The position numbers and the translations under genes are program-made. The notes under the pieces were generated by a model. It was not told the DNA's origin, did not search any database, and was given only the letters and a program-made list of their open reading frames with translations. From assembly GCA_037974335.1 (NCBI GenBank), contig CM075760.1:16114059-16178058 (forward strand): 64,000 nt of DNA. The letters are read 5' to 3'. This DNA comes from Prionace glauca. Taxonomy: Eukaryota > Chordata > Chondrichthyes > Carcharhiniformes > Carcharhinidae. Shown here piece by piece: positions 1-10,685 of the stretch (positions are counted from its first letter, which is position 1; the number at the start of each line of letters is the position of its first letter).

Positions 1-220
1 GTCAGCCCGTACAAAGACCAGCAAAGTCACTCTCACCTCCTCTCACTGAATCAGATCTGTGACCTGGATCATGAACTGTTAATATAACTAGAACATAATA
101 AAAATACTAAATTGCCCGGATGCTTTATTTCTGCGATGCTGAATGTATCATTCTCTGTAAAATCCGCCTATATAGTAGTTTCCCGGGTTCCGAGCAGCCG
201 TTTAACTGGGAAATCTTGGT

Positions 221-377
221 GAAACCATGGAGTATCTGCTGCAAACAAATAACTTCACTGGGAACACAGGGAGATCCGTTTCTCAGCGGAGTTCAATGAT
301 ACAACCCGCACCGTCCCGTTGAAAGTGTCTAAAACAGAGCTGACAGACTCCGGGGTGTATTATTGCGCACTGAGACC
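221..377 (+). pseudogene. TCR alpha/delta-type V segment, 5' truncated and frameshifted
   Basis: This is the 3' half of a rearranging antigen-receptor V exon. The frame reads EYLLQTNNFTGNTGR (framework 2 into CDR2) from about 230, then RFSAEFNDTTRTV and finally SKTELTDSGVYYCALR, with the invariant D-S-G-V-Y-Y-C and the Cys codon at 364-366. The two parts lie in different frames, with two extra bases near 275. The 5' part of the V exon (framework 1, first Cys, Trp) and a leader exon are not recognisable. The C-A-L-R end and the acidic ELTDSG stretch fit TRAV/TRDV better than Ig V. It lies directly upstream of a correctly spaced 23-RSS, so it was once a rearrangeable germline V gene. As it stands it cannot encode a full V domain. 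Confidence 0.85.
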
Positions 378-416
378 CACAGAGACACAGAGCTGGGCTG
401 AACCTGTACAAAAACT
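378..416 (+). promoter_or_regulatory. 23-bp-spacer recombination signal sequence (RSS) of the V segment
   Basis: Heptamer CACAGAG at 378-384, a spacer of exactly 23 bases at 385-407, and nonamer ACAAAAACT at 408-416, close to the consensus CACAGTG and ACAAAAACC. It starts two bases after the CALR codons, the normal place for a V-segment RSS read by RAG1/RAG2. The heptamer keeps the critical CAC. Confidence 0.87.
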
Positions 417-1065
417 GTCAGAGCCTCACTCAACATAACAGAGCGTTAGGCAAACATTGTGATCAGAATGAGTCTGAAACGGAACCTAAAATCCTGGTGA
501 ATTCTCAAACTATTAATTACAATAAATGGTTTATTACTAAAAAATACATCACCAAAAAAGCAACGTGGCAGTTTAGGGAATGAATATGAGAATATTCATA
601 GAATTTGATGACCCAAACTCTTTCGTTGTCATTGTAGAAAACAAAGCAGACAATTTAGACTCAGCAAAACATTTCAGTTAGTAATACGGTAGGTGCCTTG
701 GACCAGGTACCATGCCCTGAGGTGGCGCTAGATAACCAGAGATTCCCATTAGCTTGCTCCGTGATGATACCTGACAAAGTCGGGCAGTTGTTTCCATTTC
801 CTCCGGCAGTAACTCCTGCAGGAAACTCTCCTGTTGTTTTCACTTGTCATTCGGCTTATTGGAAGAATTTACAAGCAGATCATCAACCTGTGTGACCGGA
901 TAAGGAAAACATCCTCTATATCCATGAAGTGGAGATGGATCCCAGAATTTCTGGTCCAGAAGGCCTGTTTCTGTTCTACAGCTTCCGTAATTCACACATC
1001 GCCTCTTGAACTAAATGCGCTGTGGTTTGTGGTGGTGTCTAGACGCGCAGATTTTGAAGTAAAGT
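417..1065. other. No recognised gene
   Basis: About 650 bases of unique-looking sequence after the V segment. Short open frames exist on both strands but none shows a domain or a conserved motif. Confidence 0.5.
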
Positions 1066-1350
1066 TTATTATTCACAAGTAAGGCTTACATTCACAATGC
1101 AATTAAGTTACTGTGAAAATTCCCTAGTCGCCACACCACGGCGCTTATTCGGGTACACTGATGGAGAATTTAGCACGGCAAATGCAGCTAACGTCCTTCG
1201 GACTGTGGGAAGAAACCGGAGCACACGGAGGAAACCCACGCAGATACTGGGAGGGTGTGCAAACTCCACACACGGACAGTGACCCAAGCCAGGAATCGAA
1301 CCCGAGTCCCTGGCGCTGAGAGGTAACAGTGTTAACCACTGTGCCGTTTC
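1066..1350 (-). mobile_element. tRNA-headed SINE, tail type 2
   Basis: On the minus strand it starts with the tRNA-like head (GTTAACACTG, then TTCGATTCCTGGCTTGGGTCAC as a B-box region), runs through the shared body with CCGGTTTCTTCCCACAGTCC, and ends in the type-2 tail with TTACTGTGAA and CTTACTTGTG. Nearly full length, somewhat diverged. Confidence 0.8.
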
Positions 1351-2184
1351 CTGTAACTCCAGCTGTCACCTGTGTCAGGGGAAACTGACGGTTCTACAAG
1401 TTTTGGCGAAAGATGACGTCTTGGGGCATCATCTGTGAAAGAGCGACTTTCAATTTTATATTGCTGCATCGGATTGCGGGTCTTCATTGTTGCAGTTTAT
1501 CACATGTTTTATTAATTTGATGTTATTACTACAACAACTGCTGCCTTTGTCATTTTGATTTTGCAACACTCTGCAATGCTGAGACTGGGAAGAGGAGTGA
1601 ACAACAGGGAGCAGCATTGCAGCTTCTCTCCCCCCATTGAAACTGGGATTGTTGCTCCATCTGCTGCACCTCCCCACCACATCCACTGGGGGGCAATCTG
1701 GACAATGGGCTGCAGGCAGACCTCACTGCGCCTGCGCCACAATCACACCCATCGCACGCGTTGCCAGGGGAGACGGCCAGCGGCCATGTTGCGTTGCCAG
1801 GGGAGACGGCCAGCCGCCATCTTGCGTTGCCAGGGGAGAAGTCCAGCCGCCATCTTGCGTTGCCAGGGGAGACGGCGTCCCGCGCGCTGCACTCTGGTTG
1901 AAATCCTCTCCCGCACATGCGCCCAGGGAGTTCCATTTTAATCTTTTAATATTTTGAATCTTGATGATTATTATTCACATCCTCACCCGTCAGACTTTCG
2001 GTTCCTTCTCCATTCGGGAACATCGTTTCTGTTTTTATTGCGTCTGTTTTTCAATCACACCCGCGCGGTGCGCTCTGGGAAAATACTATAGCACATGCGC
2101 GGTTCCGCCACCTGCCGCTTTATAAAAATATGTATTTTATTTAATTTTAATTCCGCTCCGGGCGGGATTTCCGGGTGGGAATTT
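1351..2184. promoter_or_regulatory. CpG-rich promoter-like region
   Basis: Contains the 33-bp array described separately, NRF-1-like GCACATGCGC motifs near 1914 and 2093, and GCGCGC-rich stretches. No exon can be assigned to it; open frames through the array are by-products of a unit length divisible by three. Confidence 0.45.
1758..1880 (+). repeat. 33-bp tandem repeat, about 3.5 units, with X-box/YY1-like sites
   Basis: Units begin at 1760, 1793, 1826 and 1859, exactly 33 bases apart. Each starts with GTTGCCAGGGGAGA, which resembles an RFX X-box half, and the first three carry GCCGCCATCTTG or a close variant, the reverse complement of the YY1 core CAAGATGGCGGC. Units differ by only a few substitutions. 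Confidence 0.85.
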
Positions 2185-4054
2185 AAAGAACAAAGAACAA
2201 AGAACAAAGAACAATCCAGCACGGGAAACAGGCCCTTCGGCCCAACGAGCCCGCGCCGCCACATCACCCTGCACCTATTCTACCCTGCATGGCTACGAAT
2301 GGAACCCTACTCAGTCAGATTCAGGGAAGAAATAGTGTCAATTTGGTAAAAACCGATTAGCCTGAGAGCACATTTTTGGGGTGTGGGAGGAAACCGGAGC
2401 GCCCGGAGGAAACCCACGCAACCACAGGGAGAATGCGCAAACCATGTGCCTGCACAGCCAGCAGTGCTAGTCACTGAGCTGTTGCGGCGCCCATCTACCG
2501 GTCCAGGATCAAGCACACACACCGACACGAAGTTCTAGGCCACTCCTGGAACTTCCAAGAGCAGCCCAGGCACGACCCGCCGTGTGAATGCCCCTCGTTT
2601 GACACGAGGTGGACCTCCACCTGTGGAATAAAGTCAAAATATTAATCTTACAGCCTGCCTTTCCGGTGTCTCCCGAGGTTTAACCCTATTTAATATCCCC
2701 TACCATATCCCTCCATTCTCGTTTCACTCATGTGCCTATCTAACTGCATCTTAAACGAGTCCAATGTTCCTGCCTCCACCACCCTACTCGGTAGCGCGTT
2801 CCAGACCCCTACAACTCTCTGCGTAAAGAACCTTCCTCTCACCTCCAAATTATACCTCTCCCCCCTCACCCTTAAATGATGACCTCTCGTGTTTGTATCT
2901 AGTCTAGGGAGCAGTCTCTCACTATTAACTCTATCCATTCCCTTCATTATCTTATATACTTCTATCATGTCCCCTCTCAATCTCCGCCTTTCCAAGGAGA
3001 ATAGTCCCAGTTTCTTCAACCTCTCCTTGTAACCCAGTCCCCCCATGCCAGGCAACATTCTGGTAAACCTCCTCTGCACCCTTTCCAGAGACTCCACGTC
3101 CTTCCGGTAGTAAGGTGACCAGAACTGGACGCAGTACTCCAAATGCGGTCTAACCAACGTTCTGTACAACTGAAGCATTAGACAGCAGCTTTTATACTCT
3201 ATGCCCCTTCCTATAAAGGCCAACATCCCATAAGCCTTCCTAACGACCTTCTCCACTTGTGATGCAACCTTCAAGGATTTGTGAACCTGCACTCCCAGGT
3301 CCCTCTGTATGTCAATACTCCTAATCGGCCTCCCTTTAATCTCATAGCTCCTCTCTGCATTATTCCGTCCAAAATGCATCACCTCGCATTTGTCAGGATT
3401 AAATGCCATCTGCCACCTATCTGCCCACTGCACCAACCTATCTATATCCTGTTGTATCACCTGACACTCCAGTTCCGTACCCGCCAACCCTGCCATCTTG
3501 GTGTCATCAGCAAACTTGCTAATCACACCACCTACGCCCTCTTCCAAGTCATTTATGTAGACTACAAAGAGGAGAGGTCCCAGTACTGAGCCCTGCGGCA
3601 CACCACTGGTCACTGACCTCCAGCCCGACAAGGTCCCTTCCACAACTACCCTCTGTTTCCTATTTCCCAGCCAGTTCTCAATCCACCTAGCTACCTTGCC
3701 TCGTATCCCATGCGCCTTAACCTTTTCTACCAGCCTACCGTGAGGGACTTTGTCAAACGCCTTACTGAAATCCATATAGATGACATCAACGGTTCTCCCA
3801 TTGTCAACCGTTTTTGTCACCTCCTCAAAGAATTCCACCAGATTCGTAAGGCAAGACCTCCCTCTAACAAAGCCATGTTGCGTATCCCTAATCAGATCGC
3901 AACGCTCCAAATGCTCATACATCCTACCCCTAAGTATTTTTTCCATTAACTTCCCTACCACCGACGTCAAACTCACCAGTCTATAATTCCCAGGGTTATC
4001 CCTACTGCCTTTTTTGAACAACGGGACCACATTTGCTACCCTCTCATTTTCCAC
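2185..4054 (-). mobile_element. CR1-clade LINE, family A, 5'-truncated, RT frame open
   Basis: A 454-codon frame runs from 4054 to 2690 without a stop. It shows CR1 reverse-transcriptase blocks in order: NVVPLFKKGSRDNPGNYR, QHGFVRGRSCLTNL, YMDFSKAFDKVPHGR, SGVPQGSVLGPLLFVVYIN, the catalytic FADDTK, then LVRPHLEYCVQFWSP and the C-terminal FFTQRVVGVWNALPSRVVE. The endonuclease and ORF1 are missing. The 3' UTR follows to 2185 and ends in tandem AAAGAAC units, the reverse of the TTCTTTGTTC tail. The open frame and its similarity to the copy at 9147 suggest a young insertion. Its 5' end abuts the promoter block at 4062. Confidence 0.9.
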
Positions 4055-4061
4055 ATTTCTG

Positions 4062-4180
4062 AACCGTCGCTTTTTCCTCGACGGGGGGAGGGGCTGACAG
4101 TGACGTCACGGCAATATGGCGGCTGGCCCCGCCTCTCTTCAAGTCCCGGATGTTCCGCTAACGAGCAGCGGCTGGGCCAG
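4062..4180 (+). promoter_or_regulatory. CpG promoter with CRE and YY1 motifs
   Basis: A full CRE, TGACGTCA, lies at 4101-4108, and five bases on is AATATGGCGGCTG at 4113-4125, a YY1-type initiator. GGGGAGGGGC lies upstream. Such blocks mark TATA-less promoters. The transcript it serves is not certain; ZNF-A downstream is the nearest candidate on this strand. The 112-codon frame across it looks like untranslated leader. Confidence 0.55.
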
Positions 4181-5233
4181 TGTGGGCAAGAGGTGACACT
4201 GGGCGGAGCAGCGTCTGGGCGTATTACAGCGACCCTGGTGGCCAGGAAGGGAAATAGCAGCAGGACAGTCTCTGCCCAAAGGCTTCCCCAGTTCAGCTGC
4301 TCAGAGACACTGGGAACCTCTTCAACTGGAAACTTCAGCTTCTCACATTCACCTCCTGTGTTCAGTCATTGTTTAATAGACAACCTCTGTAGTGAAATCA
4401 GAAACAACTTGGTCACATTAAAGGGGATGGGAATCTGAACCATTCTGCTCATAAAGCTCTGCTTGCCTTGGAATTTCAATTGAAATGTTCAAGATGAGAA
4501 TTTATAGATGTAAGTCATGTTGCATGTGGAACGCAAATGGATCCACTCTGTGCTACACATCTTTGCCATAAAATATATTCTATCCTGCGCTTCGCTCAGT
4601 GCGAGGGGTAAGGAGTGAGTGGTCAGGGAATGGATTGATCTCAACATTGAAAAATGATCAGGATCTCGCTGGTCTCAGTACTGAACACTGTTGGGATGAG
4701 GCACAATTCCCCCATGGAATGAGAGAGAATAAATTGGGCTCCGATTGAAACGCCTCTGATACCAGTGAATAACTTTGGCAAACACCACACTTCAAACAGA
4801 CAGACCGAGAGCAGTTTCCAATTACAGGAACTGAAGGCGAGGAACTGATCTCGTTAGAAAGAACAGAATAATAATTGGTGGAAGCTTTATTTAATCGCCA
4901 CAATCACCTTCCCTTTCCAGCAGCTGAACTGTGAATATATTTTTGTTGTGCTGTGTGATTTCTTTCTGAGATTATTACAGGAATCGCAGGTAGAAAAAAA
5001 AGTTCATTTTTAAACATCTATTCTCAAGATACCAATCTTACTCCCACATAATCATCTATGTAATTTATATAAATGACAAAGAATGGGGGAGCCGGCATAG
5101 GTTCTTGTGAAACGCCATTGGACGCTGGCTTCCAGCCCCAATGGCAGCCTTCTGCCATCACCCTCTTTCTCCTATCACCCATGTTAGTTTCCCGGGCCCC
5201 ATGAACGTGTCTTGTTTATACCATATATTCATT
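4181..5233. other. No recognised gene
   Basis: Possible first-exon or first-intron sequence downstream of the CRE/YY1 block. No coding motif, RNA gene or classified repeat recognised. Confidence 0.4.
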
Positions 5234-5520
5234 TAGAACATAGAACATAGAACATTACAGCGCAGAACAGGCCCTTCGGCTCACGATGTTGTGCCGACCA
5301 GTTACAAAACAATGACCCACTAGCCTAAACTAATCCCTTTTCGTCCATAAACCTATCCACAGATCTCTTAAACGCCCCCAAACTAGGCGCATTTACAACT
5401 GCAGCTGGCAGGGCATTCCAGTCCCTCACCACCCTCTGGGTAAAGAACCAACCCCTGACATCAGTCCTATATCTACCCCCCCTTAATTTAAAGTCGTGCC
5501 CCCTCGTGCTAGAGCCACAC
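5234..5520 (-). mobile_element. CR1 LINE 3' end (family with TAGAACATA-type tail)
   Basis: Minus-strand frame from about 5515 to 5325 gives RGHDFKLRGGRYRTDVRGWF and FFTQRVVRDWNALPAAVV, the CR1 RT C-terminus. The 3' end carries GAACATA repeats at 5237-5255 and the CR1-like GGGCCTGTTC block. Confidence 0.8.
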
Positions 5521-6869
5521 AGACAGCAGACAGACAGTTCTCCATGTTTGTGTAACACGTCCCCTGATCCCGATTTGTCCTTTCCTTCTTTTTCCATGCC
5601 TGCTTCTATATTGAACACACCTCTCTGTATCTTCCTTTTCAGTTTCTGGGGGCCTTTGAGGGTGAGCTGTTGAGAGCATTTATTTGATCACTATTGCTAC
5701 ATTGGAGACAGCTTGCACATCCTGAACACATTTCATAAGTCTTGATTTCTAAAAAAAAAAATCCGAAGTTCAGAGCAGCCAATTTCCACTTATGTCTGAC
5801 CGTCTCCACCTAATACCAGGGTAGCATTAAACTTCTTATCACATCCGGCTTGTCTATCTGTTTCTCGCTGCTCCTTGTTTCTGTAAATCAGATGAATATT
5901 TGAATACTGTTAGGGAAACATTGTGAAATTCAATTGAATGATCAAAGTCAATGAATTCTGAAATCTATCCATTTTTCATAAACTGTTTGTGACCCAATAA
6001 CATTTTCTGATCAAATAAGACCAGAGAACTGATCTCGAGCAGAAATCTGAAAGGGGAGATGAAGACTTGTTTAATGTTACAAGCATGGAAACAGGTTCAA
6101 AACATTAAGTGAACAAAATAGATGAAATAGATTTATAAAGGCGAGTTTTATTATGAACGCGCGGTAAAATCAACTAATATAATTCGCAAGTGTTCCTCAC
6201 CTGTTTTTATGGAGCATTATATTTTGTTCTTTTCGGAAGATTTCTGTGACTCTCACTGGGTTTAATTCTTTCCCCTATCTATCTGCGTGATCGCGCCATC
6301 TTCTGGGCACCAATTGGAACACAACTGGGGTGGTTTCGTACTGGATCCGCTCTATCTCTGTGCCAGTGTGCGCTCCATCGCACAGAAGTACATGGAAGTA
6401 TCCGACAGAAGAGCCCCCCCCCAACCCCCGAGGTAGAAAGGAACTGTTTTGATTTCCTTCTGCAAATCTGCAGGGAGCCTCCGTTTGTGGATCTTTCGTA
6501 ACCCCCTAAGCGACATCAGGTATATGACAGTGCAATTAATTTGAGAGATTGTCCAAAGAGCCAATGTAGGGATGAAGGATCGAATAGATTGCGTATAAAA
6601 TGGGATGAACAGTCGGCGTCAGGGAATAGAGAGAAAAAGTGAGAGAAACCAATGATTCTGGGATTGAGTCCATTCAGAGCACAGTCAGGGGAGGAGAAAG
6701 GGAGGGAAAGTTAGTCCGCTGAGGAGAGCAGAGGTTTAGGAATGAAGTATAATACTTCACGCATTTTTTGAAAGGTGATTTATCTCAATTAGGTGACAAG
6801 TTATTCTCCAATCTCAGAGTCACAGTTCAATGGTGCTGTAGTTACCCAGCATTCGCTGCGGGTGTGAAA
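5521..6869. other. No recognised gene
   Basis: AT-rich sequence, probably intron or flank of the ZNF-A unit. The open frames seen are short and lack motifs. Confidence 0.4.
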
Positions 6870-7400
6870 GTGCCCTGTTCACTCCACCGGAGACCCTTGC
6901 GCAGGCGCGGCGCCTGTCTCTGGGGCATGCGCAGTGTCATTTGGCTCGGAGCCCTGCGGGTGCGGGAGGCGATTGTTTCCGCGAGTGAGAGTGAGTGGGG
7001 AATGGAGCCGGGAGGCGGGAGCCGGGGTGGGGAGAGTGCGGAGGCTTGACAGACACCCGCTGGAGGCCGCACGGCCGGAATCAGATCACTTTGCTCGGAG
7101 CCCAGCGAGTGCTCGGGGCGGTTTTTTTTAAAAAAAAAATTTCAGCGGGTGAGAGTCGGAGGGAGGAGTGGAGCCGGAGGGAGGAGGGAACGGAGGCCTC
7201 ACAAACACCGGCTGGAGGCCGCCAGGCCTGCGGGTCCTCGGTTTGTGACCGCGGGGATTTTCCCAGCAACCAGGACGTCGGGCGCCATCTTTGTTGAGGG
7301 CGGAGGGAGGCGCATATGCGCGGGCGGGCGTGTGACGTAACAATGAGTGGGCGGGGCTTCCGCGACCAGCGGGGGAAATGACTGATTTTGTTCTCACTCT
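6870..7400 (+). promoter_or_regulatory. CpG-island promoter, probable start of the ZNF-A unit
   Basis: Dense CpG with an NRF-1 motif GCATGCGCAG at 6925-6934, CRE-like TGACGTAA at 7333-7340 and a GC box GGGCGGGG at 7349-7356. Two related blocks (about 7042-7090 and 7195-7235) share GGAGGCCGC, suggesting an internal duplication. Lies upstream of the ZNF-A leader exons on the same strand. Frames across it have no motifs. Confidence 0.55.
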
Positions 7401-7464
7401 GAGCACAGCTCATGGTGACAACCCAGGGTTAACCACAGGCATTGGCCGGCCGTGGGATGGACAT

Positions 7465-7640
7465 CAGAATAAGGATCAGGAGAAGGCCATTATCCTGCTG
7501 TTCTGTTCTGCAAGATCCTGGCTGATCTCCATTCCACCTTACTGACTCTGTCCACACCTCCCCTTGGCTCCCGCATCGATCAAAAATCTGTTTAACTCAG
7601 CCTTGAATAAATTCGTTGACCCAGCCTCCAGTCCTCACTG
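7465..7640 (-). mobile_element. Degraded CR1-like LINE 3' fragment
   Basis: Contains GATCCTGGCTGATCTCCATT and GACCCAGCCTCCAG, matching in order the 3' end and C-terminal region of the better CR1 copies in this window. Strongly diverged. Confidence 0.45.
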
Positions 7641-7930
7641 AATTTTGATGTGATTTATTATTGTCGCATGTATTAACGTACAGTGAAAAGTATTGTTTCT
7701 TGCGTGCCGTACAGATGAAACATACCCTTCGTAGAGAAGGAACCGAGAGAGCGTAGAATGTTGTGTTACAGTCATAGCTAGGATGTAGAGAAAGATCAAC
7801 TTAATGCAGGGTAAGTCGATTCAAAAGCCTGACAGCAGCAGGGAAGAAGCTGTTCTTGAGTCAGTTAGTACCTGACTTCAGATATTGCTGAAGTATGGCG
7901 ACTTCTTGAGACTGTCCCTAGCAAACCTGC
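7641..7930 (+). repeat. Unclassified interspersed repeat X
   Basis: Contains CAGTGAAAAGTATTGTTTCT, TGTTACAGTCATAGCTAGG and AGATCAACTTAATGCA. The same blocks recur in reverse orientation at 8315-8470, so this is a dispersed repeat. No coding capacity seen. Confidence 0.6.
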
Positions 7931-7956
7931 TAATTCTATCTTTTATTTTTGTTCCA

Positions 7957-8250
7957 GGGTGGCACAGTGGTTAGCACTGCTGCCCCACAGCACCAGGGAC
8001 CCCGGGTTGATTCCTAGCTTGGTTCATTGTCTGTGTGGGTCTTCTCCGGATGCTCAGGTTTCCTCTCAAAAGTCCAAAGATGAACAAGTTAGGTGGTTTG
8101 GCCATGCTCAATAACCACTTAGAGTCAGGGGGACTGGCAGGGTAAATACATAAGACCACGGGGCTATTGGTTGGGTGGGATTGTGGTCGGATCAGACTCA
8201 ATGGGCCAAATGGCCTCCTTCTGCACTTTAAAGATTCTATGATTCTATGC
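7957..8250 (+). mobile_element. HE1-type SINE, full length
   Basis: Head GGTGGCACAGTGGTTAGCAC (A-box region) and GGGTTGATTCCT (B box), body, then the CR1-like tail GGGCCAAATGGCCTCCTTCT ending in ATTCTATG repeats. Inserted between the inverted repeat-X copies. Confidence 0.88.
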
Positions 8251-8314
8251 ATTTAAAATGTTACTCTAACACTTATAAACTCTCTAACGATGCTCTATTT
8301 CAATCTTTAGACCT

Positions 8315-8470
8315 ATCTTATATTAAGTTGATCTTCCTCTACTTTGACTGTAACACTACATTCTGCACTCTCTCCTTCTCCCCATGTATTCTATGAACAG
8401 TGTGTTTTGTCTGTAAAGCACACAAGAAACGATATATTTCACTGTATACCAATTAACAATCAATCAAAAC
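8315..8470 (-). repeat. Interspersed repeat X, second copy, inverted
   Basis: Reverse complement gives ACAGTGAAATATATCGTTTC and AGATCAACTTAATATAAG, matching the copy at 7641. Confidence 0.6.
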
Positions 8471-8559
8471 GCTGATGAAGGCTATTATCTCCACATGGTG
8501 TTTTAATGGGAGAGTCCTTATTTTTAAATTGTGTTTCCTCTTTCTAGATTATTCAATAT

Positions 8560-8735
8560 AGGGAAACCTTGTCTCAGCATCGATCCTGTCAAGTGCCCTC
8601 AGAATCATGTATGTTTCAACCAGATCCTCTTTCTTCTAAACTCCATTCAGTAAAGACCTAACCTGCTCTGTCTTTCCTCATTGGACAAACCCTTCATCCC
8701 AGCAATCAGGTACTGAGCATTCTTTGAACTATTTC
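8560..8735 (-). mobile_element. Degraded CR1-like LINE fragment
   Basis: ATCCTGTCAAGTGCCCTCAG and ATGTATGTTTCAACCAGATC match the reverse of the conserved RT C-terminal region (DLIE-Y-K). A similar fragment lies at 18280 at the equivalent place in the ZNF-B unit, so it probably predates the duplication. Confidence 0.55.
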
Positions 8736-8916
8736 CATTGCACACACATTCCTGCTTAAGGATTCCTGGGCCAGGCAGCAGGAGGAGAGACAATATTGTG
8801 AAATTCTGTCCAGGACTGACAAGTGCTAGGTTTTCAAAGCTCCATTTTTAAGGGGTTAGAAGGGGAGGGTTTACACACAGCAAACTTAAACCAAGAGAAT
8901 GGATCTTCTAAAGTCG

Positions 8917-9146
8917 TAGAATCATAGAATCCCTACAGTGCAGAAAGAGGCCACTTGGCCCATCAAGTCTGCATCAATGACAATCCCACCCATCCCGTAA
9001 CCCCACATATTCACCCCCCCCAGTCCCTCTGACACCAAGGGGAAATTTAGCATGGCCAATCCACCTAACCCACACATCTGTGCACTGTGGGATGAAACCC
9101 TGGCAGACACGGGGAAAATGTGCAAACTGCACACAGACAGTCACCC
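8917..9146 (-). mobile_element. HE1-type SINE, 3' part (split by CR1)
   Basis: Starts at the tail side with GAATCATAGAATCCCTACAG and runs through the body to CACACAGACAGTCACCCAAGG, where it stops. Its missing head continues at 10686 beyond an inserted CR1. Confidence 0.88.
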
Positions 9147-10685
9147 AAGGCGCATGGGGTACAAGACCAGGTAGCTAGGTGGATTGAGAACTGGCTGGGA
9201 AATAGGAGACAGAGGGTAGCTGTGGAGGGGACCTTGTCGGGCTGGAGGCCAGTGACCAGTGGTGTGCCGCAGGGCTCAGTACTGGGACCTCTCCTCTTTG
9301 TAGTCTACATAAATGTCTTGGAAGAGGGCGTAGGTGGTGTGATTAGCAAGTTTGCTGATGACACCAAGATGGCAGGGTTGGCGGGTACGGAACTGGATTG
9401 TCAGGTGATACAACAGGATATAGATAGGTTGGTGCAGTGGGCAGATAGGTGGCAGATGGCATTTAATCCTGACAAATGCGAGGTGATGCATTTTGGACGG
9501 AATAATGCAGAGAGGAGCTATGTGATTAAAGGGAGGCCGATTAGGAGTATAGACATACAGAGGGACCTGGGAGTGCAGGTTCACAAATCCATGAAGGTTG
9601 CGTCACAAGTGGAGAAGGTTGTTAGGAAGGCTTATGGGATGTTGGCCTTTATAGGAAGGGGCATAGAGTATAAAAGCTGCCGTCTAATGCTTCAGTTATA
9701 CAGAACGTTGGTTAGACCGCATTTGGAGTACTGCGTCCAGTTCTGGTCACTTTACTACCGGAAGGACGTGGAGTCTCTGGAAAGGGTGCAGAGGAGGTTT
9801 ACCAGGATGTTGCCTGGCATGGGGGGACTGGGTTACGAGGAGAGGTTGAAGAAACTGGGACTATTCTCCTTGGAAAGATGGAGATTGAGAGGGGACATGA
9901 TAGAAGTATATAAGATAATGAAGGGAATGGATAGAGTTAATAGTGAGAGACTGCTCCCTAAACTGGGTACTAACACGAGAGGTCATCATTTAAGGGTGAG
10001 GGGGGAGAGGTATAATTTGGAGGTGAGAAGAAGGTTCTTTACGCAGAGAGTTGAGGGGGTCTGGAACGCGCTACCGAGTAGGGTGGTGGAGGCAGGAACA
10101 TTGGACTCGTTTAAGATACAGTTAGATAGGCACATGAGTGAAACGAGAATGGAGGGATATGGTAGGGGCTATTAAATAGTGTTAAACCTCAGGAGACACC
10201 GGAAAGGCAGGCTGTAAGATTAATATTTTTGTCTTTATTCCGCAGGTGGAGGTCCACCTCGTGTCAAACGAGGGGCATTCACACGGCGGATCGTGCGTGG
10301 GCTGCTCTTGGAAGTTCCAGGAGTGGCCTAGTACTTCATGTCGGTGTGTGTGCTTGATCCTGGACCGGTAGATGGGCGCCGCAACAGCTCAGTGACTAGC
10401 ACTGCTGGCTGTGCAGGCACATGGATTTGGGCCTGTGTCTGTGGGAGTTTGCGCATTTTCCCTGTGGTTGCGTGGGTTTCCTCTGGGCGCTCCGGTTTCC
10501 TCCCACACCCCAAAGATGTGCTCTCAGGCAAATCGGTTTTTACCAAATTGACACTATTTCTTCCCTGAATCTAACTGAGTAGGGTTCCATTCATAGATAT
10601 GCAGGGTCGAATAGGTGTAGGGTGATGTGGCGGCGCGGGCTCGTTGGGCCGAAGGGCCTGTTTCCTGTGCTGGGTTGTTCTTTGT
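9147..10685 (+). mobile_element. CR1 LINE family A inside a SINE, RT frame open, 5'-truncated
   Basis: Open frame to 10175 covering ARWIENWLGNRRQRV, SGVPQGSVLGPLLFVVYIN, catalytic FADDTK, LVRPHLEYCVQFWS and WNALPSRVVE, nearly identical to the copy at 2185. The start of the RT is missing. The 3' UTR (10176-10685) contains an HE1-SINE-like block at about 10390-10550 and ends in TTCTTTGTTC. A 4-5 base AAGG/CAAGG target duplication flanks it. Confidence 0.92.

Noticed and set aside
661-843. Possible TCR J segment on the minus strand (GTWSKAPTVLLTE)
   Set aside because: The F-G-x-G core is absent and no 12-bp-spacer RSS was found upstream; the likeness is only loose.
1555-1957. 128- and 106-codon open frames on the plus strand
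   Set aside because: They are open because the 33-bp repeat unit is divisible by three; the sequence is promoter-like and the frames have no domain.
3281-3589. Open frames antisense to CR1 RT (also at 9276, 34832, 37350, 45402)
   Set aside because: They recur wherever a CR1 copy lies on the other strand and mirror its codons.
4100-4438. 112-codon plus-strand frame after the CRE/YY1 block
   Set aside because: Starts within the promoter core, has no recognisable domain and looks like untranslated leader.
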